From: Incurvaria masculella
Lineage: Eukaryota > Arthropoda > Insecta > Lepidoptera > Incurvariidae
DNA: 64,000 nt
Direction of reading: 5' to 3'
NCBI GenBank assembly: GCA_946894095.1
Contig: OX335643.1
Location: 7,427,036 to 7,491,035 of the forward strand
Shown here: piece by piece, positions 51,030-63,627 of the stretch
Position numbering within the stretch: position 1 is the stretch's first letter
Layout: every line of letters starts with the position of its first letter
Translations under genes and position numbers: made by a program
Notes under the pieces: generated by a model
Told to the model about the DNA's origin: nothing
Seen by the model: the letters and a program-made list of their open reading frames with translations, nothing else
The model's database searches: none

Positions 51030-51569
51030 TTAAGGTGGGCCATCCCGCGCAACTCCCCATACAAATGGGGAAAGAAAATAACGCCCATATTTCTTGTCAG
51101 AGATCCGAAATTTAGCCCAAAGTAGCTTTATTTGATCGATCTAGATGTCTGATGACCGTTGGCATTGTAAAATTGTGTTTGGTTTCTAAGTTACAAGGTC
51201 CGAAAGTTCGAATTTTTCGCGCGTTTTATGCGATAACTTTGAAGGTAGATTACGCAATGATGAAGTAAGAACATCTTAAAAAGATTAGTCATCAGACATA
51301 GCTTACTTAATCAAGATTTATAATAGTTTTAGTTAGATTTTTGACTACAGCAGTCGTGGTTTACTTTTAGCTATAAGTCGTTTTGTAATTAAAATTTTCG
51401 TAAATCTAACCAAATCATGCACTATGCACATTGCCTTTTTTGTGGTCATCTGTGGCATCTTCCTCATCACGGAGCCAGTCTTTGAAACAGAGAAGATCCC
51501 AGAGCGCAACCGCACGGTTTTGTACCGTGCCCGCGAATGAGTTAGTCGCGCCGGGTTGGGCCACCTTAA
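51030..51569 (+). mobile_element. TTAA-flanked MITE, copy 4
   Basis: TTAA-GGTGGGCCATCCC left and GGGTTGGGCCACC-TTAA right, 540 bp, with intact TTAA on both sides. Confidence 0.85.
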
Positions 51570-51609
51570 TTTCAGGCCCCATATCGAGGATAAAGTCAAG
51601 CTCGCCTAA

Positions 51610-51800
51610 AAATACGGGGTGTCCTCAAAAGTGAATATTTCATGCCTGACCAAAAACTGCTCCTCTACAAGGCACGGATAAGGTCTTGCTTGGAATATTG
51701 TTCGCATGTGTGGGACGGCTCAGCTAAGCACCTGCTTGGCTCTCTCAACTCGATACAGCGTCGGGCCGTGCGTCTCGTCGACGACCCCGAGGTATCTATT
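51610..51800 (+). mobile_element. Non-LTR ORF2 fragment
   Basis: LLYKARIRSCLEYCSHVWDG, then LLGSLNSIQRRAVRLVDDPE. Same family as the minus-strand fragment at 29050-29380. Confidence 0.78.
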
Positions 51801-52118
51801 TATTTATTTATTTGGAAAAGCAAACAGGTACAGACATGATCAACATATCCTAAGGGATGTAGAGTCTCTCTCGAAGAAAGCGAATACTTCCTATATTTTA
51901 TCGCTGGTTTTTTTTTTGTAGATGATACAAACATTTACACTTCATGAAAAACATTTTTTTAACAAGGAAAATCCATGGCCGTAAAAAAATACAAATTTCC
52001 TCCCTCAACATTTATTTGATAAATGTAGTACTTCGTGAACATTCGTCATACTCTCAGTCCGACGATACTTATGCGGTCTTTAAACATTTTTGATAAATTA
52101 TATTATATTTATAATTTT

Positions 52119-52427
52119 TAGGGTTTCGTACCCAAAGGGTGAAAACGGAACCCTATTACTAAGCCTCCGCTGTCCGTCCATCCGTCCGTCCGTCCGTCCG
52201 TCCGTCCGTCCGTCTGTCACAGGGCTGTATCTCATGAACCGTAACATAGGTAGGAAGCTGAAATTTTTACAGAGTGTGTATTCATTTTGGCGCTATAACA
52301 ACAAATAGGTGAAAGAATAATGAAAGGGGGGGCCCATACAAAAAAACTTTATTTTTTTTAATTAAATCTTGTTCGATGGTACGGAACCCTTCGTGTGCGA
52401 GTCCGACTCGCACTTGGCCGGTTTTTT
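52119..52427 (-). mobile_element. Element P, copy 6
   Basis: AGGGTTTCGTACCCAAAGGG, CCGTCCGTCCGTCCGTCCGT microsatellite and GTCCGACTCGCACTTGGCCG end; a full-length reverse copy. Confidence 0.85.
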
Positions 52428-52859
52428 AAAAAGCTAAATATACAATGGATAACGAAACAATCTGAAATGATCCGAATTATCATTACGCATTAAGGAATGA
52501 GCAGTGGGTAAAGTATGAGATTCGAAGAAAAACCGACTGTTTTTTCGGACTTCAAAGCGGGCGTAGCTGCAGTCATTTGCTAGCACACTACATATAAACA
52601 AGTAGGCTGCCTGCAAACAGGTGCCTGAATATGAACTTCATTTGGAGCCGCACTCTGTTGATTAAACTGTATTATTGCGTGCACGTTATCCACGACTCTA
52701 CCAGACATACCGTTTTCTCGGTTGGGGTTTAGATAGGGTCGAAATCACCCAAAGTTATCCTTTTATTTAAAGAACTTACAAATAAACTCACAAAACGGCA
52801 ATTTTATTTCACGACGATTTCGAACGCTAACTCACACTCACTCTTTGAACTGTTTCACT

Positions 52860-53190
52860 GGAAGAGCTAGTTCACTAGTATCACTTTGTAGTCTCGCTAT
52901 CGCCTGACGCTACGCTTCGCTTCCCAAAAAGGGACTGCCCACTCCGAGCGCTGAAGTTGCCTATCATATCGGTGGAGCATCTTTGTAAACACTCCACCGA
53001 TATCTAGGCGTCCCTGCAGGGCGCACCAATCGAAAAGAATGTTCTTCGGTAATTGCCCGACTATTCCAGAAATTGTTCTCAGTCAGGCCGGCCGATCAGT
53101 TTTATTATATAAGGCCGAATTCCCTTCACTTTCCGCGCTTCAGCTTAGTAGTGGCACCATGCCTTTGCAGTTGGCGTTTTAAAGATGACC
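52860..53190 (+). repeat. Dispersed repeat R, copy 2
   Basis: Matches 17835-18168. In this copy an extra CTCCACCGATATC arm makes a local hairpin with ATATCGGTGGAG. Confidence 0.55.
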
Positions 53191-53659
53191 TGCAATGAAA
53201 GTCGCTATCTCCAATGCTCTAGAACTACCAACCCAGCTAAGGCAAAAATAAGCTCAGAAAAGAGTCATAGTAAGCAAGAGTCGGCCGCGACACTGAGAAA
53301 CGAGAGACTGAGAAAAAAATATGTGAAACCAAAACCGTGTTACAGCCACACGCAAATCGCATAAAAAAAGGGACAGTCCTAGAGCCTGGCACCATCGCGA
53401 CTAACATACGTACATTAAACACCGTCGCAGAAGCCTTGAATCGCATAAATGCAATAACATGTCCATCACCGGTCGACTGGGCTGAGCTAGCGGATAAATA
53501 ATCAAAAAAGAAATTATATCACCCATATCTAAGATGTTCGAGAAATTGGTAACAGAGAGGCTATAACAAAATATTTGGACTTCAAAATTGTTTTCACTAA
53601 AAGGCAGAATGAATAAAGAAAGGCTGCATAAGGTACAAAGGTAAAGGAAAAATTGCATT

Positions 53660-53920
53660 TGGTAGGAGTCTTCTCACTAAAACTACAAGGTTTCTCTCAA
53701 ACCAAAAGGTTGAGGCGTTCGATAGTGTAAATTACGAAATATTGCTTAACATATTGGAATGTTATTTTTTAAGGGTAGAAGGTTGAAGTCAATGTGTAAA
53801 GTAGCAGACAAAAAAATCACGTTCAGATTTGGAAAAAATAAAAACTGGAGTGCCCAGGGATTATTCCTAGGACCACTATGATTTTTAAGTTATGTTAGCG
53901 ATACTTCAATAAAAATTACT
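53660..53920 (+). mobile_element. Non-LTR reverse transcriptase fragment
   Basis: VEAFDSVNYEILLNILECYF (domain A) and, in another frame, KIKTGVPRDYS with a degenerate QGSILGPL region. Stops interrupt it. 53920-54900 beyond it is AT-rich with nothing recognised. Confidence 0.72.
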
Positions 53921-54916
53921 TCCGGAAACGTGTTATCTTTTCTGTATTCTTAAAATAGTATTTAGGTAGCAATATCAGTGTATAGTTTAAAGTGTTTGAA
54001 CAATCAAAGATAATACTAATAATTACTTGGTACAATATTGTTTTCTAACAGTCCAATGCAAACAAATGATTTTGCTCGCAATGACCATACTGCGGCGACC
54101 CAGGTAACGCCTAATTTACCTTACTTTTCTGTACCGTATCGTACCGTAAGTGTACAGAATTCGACCTCTGTTGGCTGCACATTATCACATAAGTTGTTAT
54201 GTTGATAATGGCGTTCGTAATGCTGATAACACTTCATAGAGGGTTCATATTAAGATAACCCATGATGGATATCGACACTTGAAATCCGCCTGTCGACTTG
54301 GAAAAAGGTTTTTTATCAGGTACGATATAGATATTTCCCAAGCTTTAAATTGTTTTAGAGCATTTATATCCTTTCATTAGGTTATATTTACACCGTTATA
54401 ATGTCGAATAGTCAAAATCCAAACGCACAAATTTCTTATTGTTGTAACATAGCAGAAATAGCCACAAAAACGATTTTTAAATGAATATAAGATATTTCGA
54501 CCGCACAAATGTTTATTTTTTTATTTTAAGCCTTAGCCTGTGCATACTTTATGTATTGACAAGGTAGGAAAAAACCTTAAAAAACTATGAAGTAATAGCA
54601 TTCTCCTAATTATTTTTTTCTTTCAACTTATGTAACTTTTTCCGTACATTCATTAGAATAGGGAATTTCGTAGATTATAGAAAGATTATAGATTGTAGAA
54701 ATTGCAGGTTTATTTTTCGGGTTTTCTTCTTCCGTATTGTACTTTATTTGTAGACATATTTTTATTGTCATCACTGTTTTCCATGATTATTTTCCATTAA
54801 TTTCTTCCACCTTTTATGTTTTTTCTTTTATTCTGAAATAGATAATAGGTATACACGGTTAATAATAGAAGAAAAAAAAATTAAATTAAATAGAAAATTA
54901 AATTAAGATTAACCCG

Positions 54917-55366
54917 ATGCTGCCATTGTCCCTAATACACTTATGGCATTACCTCTTTGAATTTCAACGCTTATGCGGGCGAATAAAAGAAAATGTTTTG
55001 GAGCGTGGATCACCCGATGCTTCAATTAACAAGTTACCAAGTGCAACTGAAAAGGATAAAGCATCGGGGGACCAAGTGCCAATTGTTTCAACCGCAAAAG
55101 ATAGAAACTTAAAGAGGCTAGTAGGGACTCGTACTTTTTTCGCTTACGTAGCACGGCGGAGGCTGGACGTATGCGAGGAAGCGAGGACATGGCTTGGCCC
55201 CCGCGTATCGACGCACGTAGCATCCCAACAACAAAGCCCCTGTTCCTTAGACCAAGGAACCAGCGTCATGCGATCAGGCCGTGATAGCCGTAGCATGTTT
55301 TTTCTTGATTTTCTTTTCTTAAGGGGGTGTGTGCATCAAAGTAGATGGCGCCACGTTCGTTCGTAA
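54917..55366 (+). other. 149-codon open frame, probably not a gene
   Basis: The longest uninterrupted frame in the gene-free spacer. It begins MLPLSLIHLWHYLFEFQRLC, but no domain is recognisable, there is no paralog here, and its 3' end runs into the dispersed repeat at 55320-55440. It may be a decayed retroelement piece (SINKLPSATEKDKASGDQVP resembles the start of an RT-type ORF region only loosely). Confidence 0.25.
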
Positions 55367-55489
55367 TTATCTCTGCTATATAGGAAGTTATAAAATGTAA
55401 CTGTCGAGGCGAGCATATTATTCGATTACGTCTTTAATATATGTATTTATATTACGTATTTAACGCTATACATGGGTTACGGACCTTGA

Positions 55490-55810
55490 CTGCAAAAGAT
55501 TGAATATGTAGGTGTGTAGATGTATGTAGGTACAATCTTAAAAACTGTGTTAGTAGGAGTCATTGATTACGGGAAGAGGGACTGTAGGAGAATTCCAAAT
55601 TATGGGTATACAGCAGGTGGCGAAATTGGTTAAACGCAATACCCGCGGATGGTATGTTTTGCCGGTTCGCGTACAGCCTTGCAGTATATTCGTAAAGTGG
55701 TTCTTTTTACAGGGATCTTTCTTTAATTAATGTGTCCTTACTTCACGGTCGATTATATGTATGTAACATGTAACATTCCTTGGAATAAGCAACGTACATG
55801 CTTAGTACGA
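55490..55810 (+). mobile_element. tRNA-like SINE (family N), best copy
   Basis: At 55612-55690 a tRNA-like head, GGTGGCGAAATTGGTTAAAC, GCGGATGGTATGTTTTGCCG, GTTCGCGTACAGCC; then GTAAAGTGGTTCTTTTTACA, TTAATGTGTCCTTACTTCAC, GGTCGATTATATG. Reverse copies at 5220-5530 and 39960-40120; a fragment at 62440-62560. Confidence 0.65.
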
Positions 55811-55825
55811 AAGCAAGTATCTTGA

Positions 55826-56226
55826 GCGGCTCGTAGCCTAGTGGCGCGGGGACTGGCCTAGCGTGCCAGAGAACTGGGTTCGATTCCGACTTGCACCACT
55901 GTCTTTCTCCTTCGAGTTCGATAAGTGCATTTCGTCACGAATGTGAGCTGCTCCATGGTTCGGAATCCATGTAAAACTGTAGGTCCCCTTCCCCTACTAG
56001 GTGGTAGGGTTTAAGCCTGCTCGGGTTGGTACCATCGCGTTGGATGAAAAGATGGTCGAAGCGGCAATGAAAAATAATCCGTGTTTTCCATCCAGTTAAA
56101 TGTAGCCGTGCTCATAAAGGGAAGGTCCTGGCATGGCACCTAATTCCTTCGGGAATGTGGTGTATTGGGCTAATATCATAACGGTAGTTGTGTGGTATTA
56201 GCCATCCATGTCAGGTCGCATAAAAA
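55826..56226 (+). mobile_element. tRNA-headed SINE (family T), full-length
   Basis: GCGGCTCGTAGCCTAGTGGC head, CTGGGTTCGATTCCGAC B box, complete body, GTCAGGTCGCATAAAAACAA tail. Confidence 0.9.
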
Positions 56227-56629
56227 CAAAAGTTTATTTATTTAAGTGTTATGTGAGATTAAAAACATAACAGCGTAGTGTGCTCGCCACTATAGGTTTG
56301 GCTAGTAACTTCCTTTTTGGGGAGTTATAGCCGAGCTTATACCTAGCGACAAACTAATGTGGTGCCATTGCTAAAAGAGAAAAAAGGGTACGATCGATAT
56401 TTTCGGAGCTTTTAGATTTTATGACCATATTTTTATATTAACTAAACCAAACCAACCTTTGGGTTCGATGTGATTTTTGGGATCTGATAACCAGATAATT
56501 TTTTGCTTAGTTTTGGGTTATGCATTTGATAACCAGATTATTGTCTGCTTAACTATTGGTTATGCGTCCGATAACCAGAATATTTACCGCTTTAATTTGG
56601 GCTGGCGCCTGGTAACTAGCTTACTAACC

Positions 56630-57300
56630 CTATTACTAAGCCTCCGCTGTCCGTCCGTCCGTCCGTCTGTCCGTCTGTCACAGGGCTGTATCTCATTGAC
56701 CGTATTTTTTTATTTTTTATTTTTTATTTATTTACTCTTTGATACATACATGTAAAGGGCGAGCTTATCGCTAAAAAGCAATATCTTACAACTAACCCTA
56801 CCGAAAAAGAAAGTGTATAGAGTAGTAGAAGTTAAACATTAAAAATTAAATTTTCTTAAAAACTATTAAAAAACGAGACTATGTAAAAAAAAGACTTATA
56901 AACTAAAATCATAGACACACACACACACATACGCAACTACAGTAAATTTTCTAAACGATAATTAAACACTGATGTGATATACAAATAAACATTAGGTAAC
57001 ATAATTTTTTTCTGCTTAAATATGTTCTTAACTCTGTACTTAAATGAATTTAGAGATTCACTTGCTCTTACTTCGTCGGGCAGCTCATTCCAAAGTCTGG
57101 CAGCCTGAACTGTAAATGAGTTTGAGTAAGAGGATGAACGGTGCTCAGGGATCGCCAAGGTCTTACACTCAAGGGAACGGAGGGATAGGCCATGTTCTAA
57201 AAGGAACGAAAGGTAATAGGTAGGGAGCTGAAAAATTCACAAAGTGTGTATTTATTTTGCCGCTATAACAACAAATAGGTAACACTACAAAATCATACTA
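56630..57300 (-). mobile_element. Element P, copy 7, split by a non-LTR insertion
   Basis: 56630-56705 (CCTCCGCTGTCCGTCCGTCC, CACAGGGCTGTATCTCATTG) and 57213-57290 (ATAGGTAGGGAGCTGAAAAA, TTGCCGCTATAACAACAAAT) are contiguous in other P copies. Confidence 0.8.
56706..57212 (-). mobile_element. Non-LTR 3' end with poly(A), inserted in element P
   Basis: The minus strand encodes SSSYSNSFTVQAARLWNELP and DEVRASESLNSFKYRVKNIF before a stop near 56937, the usual ORF2 C-terminus. An A/T-rich tail (TTTTTTTATTTTTTATTTTT on the plus strand) closes it at 56706. A (CA)n tract lies at 56916-56932. Confidence 0.8.
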
Positions 57301-57714
57301 AAATCTAACATGTCAATGGGGAAATTAAAAGTTAGAAAAAATATATTTTAGATTCCAACAATTCAAAAACCTAAGCAAACATTTACTTAGAGCATGTAAA
57401 CAACTCTCAGTAGTGGCATGGTTTGTATGGAGAACTATGTATCTTGTGTGCGTTCGCAAACCATAAAGCTGAGAGGGTACCATGGTAAATTATCTCGCTG
57501 GGTGAACAGGTGAGTGAGTGATTAAATTTGTTCAGATGCATTTCGTAACATGCTAATGTCAAATGACCTGTGATTCTGCGAAGTGAACTGAACTTTACCT
57601 ATCACTCAATTATATTTTCACTCGGCGATGGTAGCATGGTAACTCGAATGATTGCAATGAAACTGTGTCGAGTTGCCGTGTGCACGTCTACGGAGTTCGC
57701 GGAGTCAGACTACA

Positions 57715-57783
57715 TTTTACCAGGCTTTGCCCGAGTGAATATCCACGACATTAACCCAAGCGGAGCCGGGAACCTCGGCTAGT
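57715..57783 (+). mobile_element. Possible Helitron-like 3' end
   Basis: TTTGCCCGAGTGAATATCCA, then CAAGCGGAGCCGGGAACCTC and GGCTAGTAAT, related to 8200-8262. Confidence 0.35.
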
Positions 57784-58328
57784 AATTTTTATGGGTTTTA
57801 TAAAGAAATACCGAAAATAAATCGATTGAAATATTCATAGATAAGATATATTTTAAATATTTCACAGTTCTGCGGGGTGACCATGATATATTAACTCGTC
57901 GCCCCGGGTGAACAGGCAAGTGCGTGAATAATTCTGACATTTAGTTGTATTCCTGGCTTACTGGAAAATTTCAGTTTACTTGACCGAATAACACGTCCTT
58001 TCACAGTTATCATTGTATAAAATGAAACTCACGTCGTGTTGATTTACCATGGAAAAATTAATGAAATGTGTTTGCCTGAAACCTTTAAACTTCCATTAAG
58101 CATGACGTTGGACTCTTGTTTCATATTTATTTATGCATTTATATAGAATCACGCCAAAGTCCATTAGTTGAATTTTAGAAAACGCAACGTTATTGGACGA
58201 GCCCTCTGATTGGTTCAGTGGCACTTCCTGATTAAATTAAATTGGGTAAATTGTTGTGTTCGTTCGTTGTTTCCGTGAATAAGGTTTGTGCAAATTCCGG
58301 CTCGAAGGACCATGTACGTCATATGCTA

Positions 58329-59065
58329 GGGCTACATTAGCGGGCTACGGCGAATATTCGTGTTAACGCGATGTATGTGGCCGGGTACATCGTGTCATCG
58401 CGTAGTATTCGTGCGAAGACGATGTAGTATCGGCGAGCTGTCGGTAAACTGGCGCGGATCAAAGGGATTTGTCGCGACAATATTCGCTTGGGGTGGCTAC
58501 ACCTACGTCAATTCAGTGTCTTCCAGACTTTGAAGCAAGACGGACGTGCCTGTATTTTTGTACACTATGAAGTGGAGTAACGAAAAAGTGTTAGAGTTCA
58601 TTCAATTTTATTAAACGGAGAGAATCATATGGAATCGTAGTGACCCCGACCATAAAAAGAAGCACTTGGTACATGATGCGTGGATTCAAATTAAAAATAA
58701 GCTCAGTTGGCCTGGAAGAAATGAAGAAAAAAAAAGATTCATTGTTGGCATACTATAGAGCCCATCTCAATAAAATTCTTTTCATCTCTTTTTCATATTA
58801 TTTCGTAAATGATACTCGTACAATTGTAATAAATAATTATTAACTGACACATAATGCAAAGCCACTGTTTCCTCCATTTTTAAATTACCGCCTACGTCTC
58901 GGCCGCACAACAAACTCAACCAACACATGCGATTCCGACACGATGCATCGCGTCAACCCGACACGAATCTTCGCCCGCTTAATGTAGACAAGAACATCGC
59001 CTATGCCCGAACACGATGTTTTTGTCGCGCCAACACGATACGAATCTTCGCCCGCTAATGTAGCC
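58329..59065 (+). mobile_element. Harbinger-like DNA element with broken MADF ORF
   Basis: Inverted ends GGCTACATTAGCGGGC and GCCCGCTAATGTAGCC enclose 737 bp. Internally MKWSNEKVLEFIQFY, stop, TERIIWNRSDPDHKKKHLVH, DAWIQIKNKLS, then a shifted frame GLEEMKKKKDSLLAYYRAHL is a MADF domain, the DNA-binding companion ORF of PIF/Harbinger transposons. One stop and one frameshift break it, and no transposase is present. Confidence 0.8.
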
Positions 59066-59517
59066 GAAGCAATAGCGAGCTAACTACACCTTTGGAGTAG
59101 ATTGTATTCAGTTCGATAAGGGCGCAAGTAAAACAAAAATGTATTGTACTTAATTAATAAAAACACTTAAATTGTATTAAAAATTGCTTTTTACACCTGA
59201 ATTATTTAGATTAGAATACCTATTAATTTTGAATAACATGTCATTATGGTAGTCAAGAGTTTGCTGTTCACCAATATATAATTATTTGTGAGCAGACTGA
59301 AAATTAGTTCGTAAGTATCAATTAAAACAACATGACAAAATGTCAAACCTTGCGAAGTTTCTTGTCGTTCGTTTTTCTTCGCAAGAAGTAATCGAACCGG
59401 CAGAATAAGAAAAAAATGCCGAATCCGATTGCGTAATTTCCTTCAATTTACATCTAATTTCAATAATCAAAAATGTTTGTAGATTGATGGTCCAGCCATT
59501 ATTTAACGACAAAGCTC

Positions 59518-59682
59518 TAAGCCTGGTTTCCACCAAGCGCTGATTTATTTTAATCGACACTTGAAGGGCCTTTATTACTAAAGTGCTGATTATCTTGTAC
59601 TGGTACTGTTTGCTAGTTGCTACGAAATGCCCTTAATATGTGGCTATTAAGCTAATCAGCAGTAGGTGAAAAAGGCCCTAAG
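59518..59682 (-). mobile_element. MITE family G, reverse copy
   Basis: AAGCCTGGTTTCCACCAAGC at the left and GCAGTAGGTGAAAAAGGCCC at the right. 59090-59510 before it shows only an AT-rich tract. Confidence 0.75.
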
Positions 59683-60089
59683 ACTCCGATGCTTTGATTG
59701 CTCAAATGAGGCAAATATGCATAACCATTTCACAAATAAAGTTTTAACAAAGAATCGAACTTCTTGTTCGCCCTTCGCCCTTGACTCGCCAGCGCGGCCA
59801 GGATGGCTTGGGTGATAATAGTGTGCAGGTGATCTTATAAACATAAAAACTCGAAGGACCCTAAATAAATATAGAATGAAACTAAAATAAAATAGAAATA
59901 AGAAAGGCTCACAGTAGCCGCGAAGTATTCCGGGGCACGGCGCGTTGCACTACTCTTGTCAAGCGTCTGAGTCCCGTCTCCAAAAACCGGGGTATATATC
60001 ATAAATAGCGACGCAGGACTATGACGATATGAACGTGGATGCACACACCCCCTGAACATTCGCTCTTTGTGTCTCCCAGACCGGCAACC

Positions 60090-60233
60090 ATGGAGGCCAT
60101 CACCCTCGACGCGAAGACCCACCAGCTGGCGTTCCACAAGGACTACCCCATGCCGCGGCTGGGCAACGAGCGGGACGTCCTAGTGAAGGTCGCCTACTCC
60201 GGGGTCTGCGGGACCGACTTGCACATCATCCAG
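60090..60233 (+). CDS. MDR dehydrogenase exon 1
   Basis: 48 codons: MEAITLDAKTHQLAFHKDYP, MPRLGNERDVLVKVAYSG, VCGTDLHIIQ|GTGGGC. Confidence 0.92.
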
Positions 60234-63200
60234 GTGGGCACTGCAAACTTAAACTAATCTTGGAGATCCAAATGTCCCTGCGTTCGGGGATCTAGGGATT
60301 CGGATTGAATCGTATCAACTCGTGTTGACGCGTTGATGTAAAATAATCCACGTGTGTGAGCATGATTAAAAAACGGCATGACGGCAGAGATTTATATAGT
60401 TTTAGAAAATATTTAGATTAACCCAATGTCGAGCACTGAACGAATTTCTCTCTGTCCCGTAAAACATTACACTTTCATCCCAAACTTTGGCATCGTGCTC
60501 AACTAAAGGATGACAGGATTGCGTTATTTCTGGGTCGTATGCCACTTGTAATGGGAAGTTTTTGCCAGTACTTCCTCGCTTCGAATGCTGAACTAACTAA
60601 TGATAAAACACGACAAATCCGAGTTCAGTTTGCTGGTAATATGAACAAACAATAAACAATATGCAAATAGAGAAAATGTTAATTATTTATTTGCGAAGAA
60701 CTGACCCAATTGAATTTGTACAAATTATTTTTTCTCTATTCTAGTCTATTTTTTGACAGTGAACTTGGATGACTAATACCACACCTACGATTATGATACT
60801 AGCCCAACACTTGACTCGAACAATTTATTTAATATTATACCTATAATAACAATAAAATTGACACGAACACGTGCACTAGACTCAGAATGCCATAATTGAT
60901 GTAAAGGCCTTGACATTTGTAAATGATAAATACACAGAGAGATAAGCGTAAGTGATATGAATATGATAACACTCTTAAATTATTATTGTACTCATAAAAA
61001 TGCGTACCTCTGTACACATTCAACAAACATGTTTATGAACGCATCCGAAGTTATGTCACGCTGTAAGATTTTTAAGTCGTTAGCGACTCACTGGTTATTT
61101 TAAAGCTTTGTACACTGTTTCATAATGTTTAGATGTTTTCTGAAAAGCATGGGACGTTGGACGATCAGGAAGTTACCATATAGTAAATCAGCTCGCCGTC
61201 ATGGAGGATTTCTTCACCTGCATGCTCGCCGTATGAATAGGCAAGTGGGCGATTCAATGTGACGTTTAGTAGCATTTCTTACCAAGCTAACTGACTTTGA
61301 TTCTGATTGACTTGGCCGAATAACACGTCGATTGACAGTTAGCAGGTACGTAATGCAACTAAACGTCATATTTGATTACTCCTGGTTTGTTCAACTGGAG
61401 AGTTGATTTTCCATGGTAACTCCGCTGGAATGTCTATTATAAGCGGTCTGGAATAACTATTATACGCGGAATTAATGGTCATAGCCGGAATAGATATGGT
61501 TTGATGAGGAATGGCAAAAGTAGCAGGTAAGGCTGATGAGGAGTGTTAAAAGGATAATATGCAAGAGGCGGGTCCTCGAAATGATCCATCACTGTCATCT
61601 GTACACCCGAACCGTAGTTAAGCATTATTTAATTTTAAGTATTGTCAGAATCTCATATAGGAATCTTAATCATACTTTATTATTGAGGTTGCTCTTGGAG
61701 GATTGTACTTCATCACCCTAGACGCCACACATTGAACTTTGATACATTTTCCTCGCAAATGCCAATGCCTACAATAGCGCTGAGGGTGATGCGCTCTGTA
61801 CTCTTATTTTTCTATAGGTGGTAGCCTTTAAAGGGTTAATATTATTTAGTTTTTTTTAGCTGTAAGAATTATAACTAAATGGTGCGAAGGTGTCACATTT
61901 TTTTCTTTTACTGTAGCACTTTGGAAACTGGCCTCATCCGTAGCCGCATGTTAGATTGCGGGCGTATGGTCTTTACAAATAAACTGATATTGGTATTGCC
62001 AGTTTCTTATTTAAAAAAAATCAACATTTTTAAAAGATGTCGATTCATCAGGAATTTTTTTGCAAAATAGTACAATTCACACGTATTATTTACTTATATA
62101 TAATTCAACAGTTACAATTATAACAAATGGGCCTACATATGGACCCTCTCTTTTCAGATGCCATTTAAATCCTGAAAAATTTACTCATATCGACTTTTCT
62201 AAAGGTAACTTTTACGTCAGAATGACCTCGTGAACAATGAACGCTGACCTTGAACTTGACCTTAGGGCGAGTTCCCGGCCCGCATGGACCGCCCCTTCAT
62301 CCCCGGCCACGAGTCCAGCGGAGTGGTGTACGAGGCTGGCAAGGAAACGTCCTTCAAGAAGGGAGACAAGGTCGTCATTGATCCCAACAGGTAATTAATA
62401 ATTTTCTTATGAGAATTGCTAGTAGCTATTTTAATCTTTTTACAGCTCTCTTTCTTCATTAATGTATCCTTGCTTCACGGTTGATTCTTATAACTAACAA
62501 GTTCGCTGAAAAAATCCACGTACTTGCTTAGTATGAAAAAGTATTTTAGTATTAGTATTGCAATTTGCCTTTTCATCGTGGAAAATTGTGTGTCGACATT
62601 TAAATGGTTTAATCACCTTCAAATTTCGCTGTATGATTTTTACAATCTTTGATGTAGATTATATATTTTGAAAAACACGAAATGTATAACAAGTATAAAA
62701 TTTGGTTTTTGCATAAAAAATATTTCTGGATTCTTTTAAAAAACTACCAGAAAGTAATAATTATTATTTTAATTTTCGTGCACTAGTTTCGTACCGGTCT
62801 GTATTGAAGCTCCGATCAATACAAATCCATATCAATCAATCAATAAAAGTCGATGTTGCTGCGCTTTGGAGATACAGCCTATTTGTGGTTAGCCTTTTGA
62901 TTCATTGCGTTTAGAATTGCCCAATGTTAAAAAGTTAAGGCAGTTAACACGGCAGACGCATGCATATAATTTAGTTACTAATATAAATAACTTACCCTTT
63001 AACTCCAAAACACAGCTATACCAAAATGTTTTTATCTCATTGAAATCCGATTCATATTCATTCAATCTTCTTCTATCAAAAAGAAAACCTTGCACAGGTT
63101 TACTTTCGATGTATGCTTAAAAAAAAAACCGGCCAAGTGCGACTCGGACACGCACGCGAAGGGTTCTGTATCATGCCGAAAAAATACCTTTAATTCTTAC

Positions 63201-63627
63201 TATTAATGTTATAGAGCCAATAGAAATAGTATATACTCTGTCAAAAAATCAGCTGAAAGAAGGACAGTAGAGGCCTAATATCAGGTTCTCATTGGTACCC
63301 TATGGTTCCGAAACATAAAAATGGTGGTCAACTCTCTTACACAACGCATTGATAAAAAAACCATCTAGGAAGCCATCTTAAAATAGCCATAAGTAGGGTT
63401 AAAATTGTTTGTATTATGTATGCATATGTATGTATGTTTAACTTTTAATAATGCGAACAGTGCTTGCAATCGTTGCGAGTCCTGCCGCAGTGGAAACTAC
63501 CACTACTGTCTCGTGGGAGGTATCAACAGCACCATCGGTATCTGGGTGAATGGCGGCTGGGCGCAGTACGTGGTTGTGCCCGACACGCTGGTCCACCGCA
63601 TCCCAGATGAGGTCACACTTGAACAGG
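60090..63627 (+). CDS. Zinc-dependent medium-chain alcohol/polyol dehydrogenase, first three exons
   Basis: Exons 60090-60233, 62266-62390 and 63461-63627 join in frame to 145 codons plus one nt. Visible motifs: GVCGTDLH (catalytic zinc Cys and neighbouring residues), PGHESSGVV (His-Glu of the catalytic site), GDKVVIDP, and the structural zinc cluster C-x2-C-x2-C-x7-C in NSACNRCESCRSGNYHYC. This is the N-terminal catalytic domain of the MDR superfamily, sorbitol/threonine/D-altritol-type; the exact substrate cannot be told. The NAD(P)-binding half lies beyond the right edge. Coding exons are GC-rich against AT-rich introns. Start chosen at the ATG in CAACCATGG, a good context. Confidence 0.92.
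60234..62265. other. Intron 1 of the dehydrogenase gene
   Basis: 2 kb. It holds a family T/S SINE scrap at 60750-60813 (GGATGACTAATACCACACCT) and a scrap at 60600-60665 related to the insert in the TTAA MITE copy 3. No exon is visible. Confidence 0.5.
62266..62390 (+). CDS. MDR dehydrogenase exon 2
   Basis: GEFPARMDRPFIPGHESSGV, VYEAGKETSFKKGDKVVIDP, N, with acceptor CCTTAG|GGCGAG and donor AACAG|GTAATT (phase 2). Confidence 0.92.
63118..63325 (+). mobile_element. Element P, diverged copy
   Basis: AAACCGGCCAAGTGCGACTC, GCGAAGGGTTCTGTATCATG, then decayed body to CCTATGGTTCCGAAACATAA. Confidence 0.65.
63461..63627 (+). CDS. MDR dehydrogenase exon 3
   Basis: Completes the structural zinc cluster (ACNRCESCRSGNYHYC), then GIWVNGGWAQYVVVPDTLVH and RIPDEVTLEQ, with donor CAGG|GTAACC. 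Acceptor GCGAACAG|TGCTTG lacks a strong pyrimidine tract. Confidence 0.88.

Noticed and set aside
52160..52215. CCGT arrays as a possible CRISPR-like or regulatory repeat
   Set aside because: They are simple microsatellites inside element P copies, in a eukaryotic genome.
54917..55366. 149-codon plus-strand frame as a hypothetical gene
   Set aside because: No recognisable domain, no splice context, and overlap with a dispersed repeat at its 3' end. Kept only as a low-confidence note.
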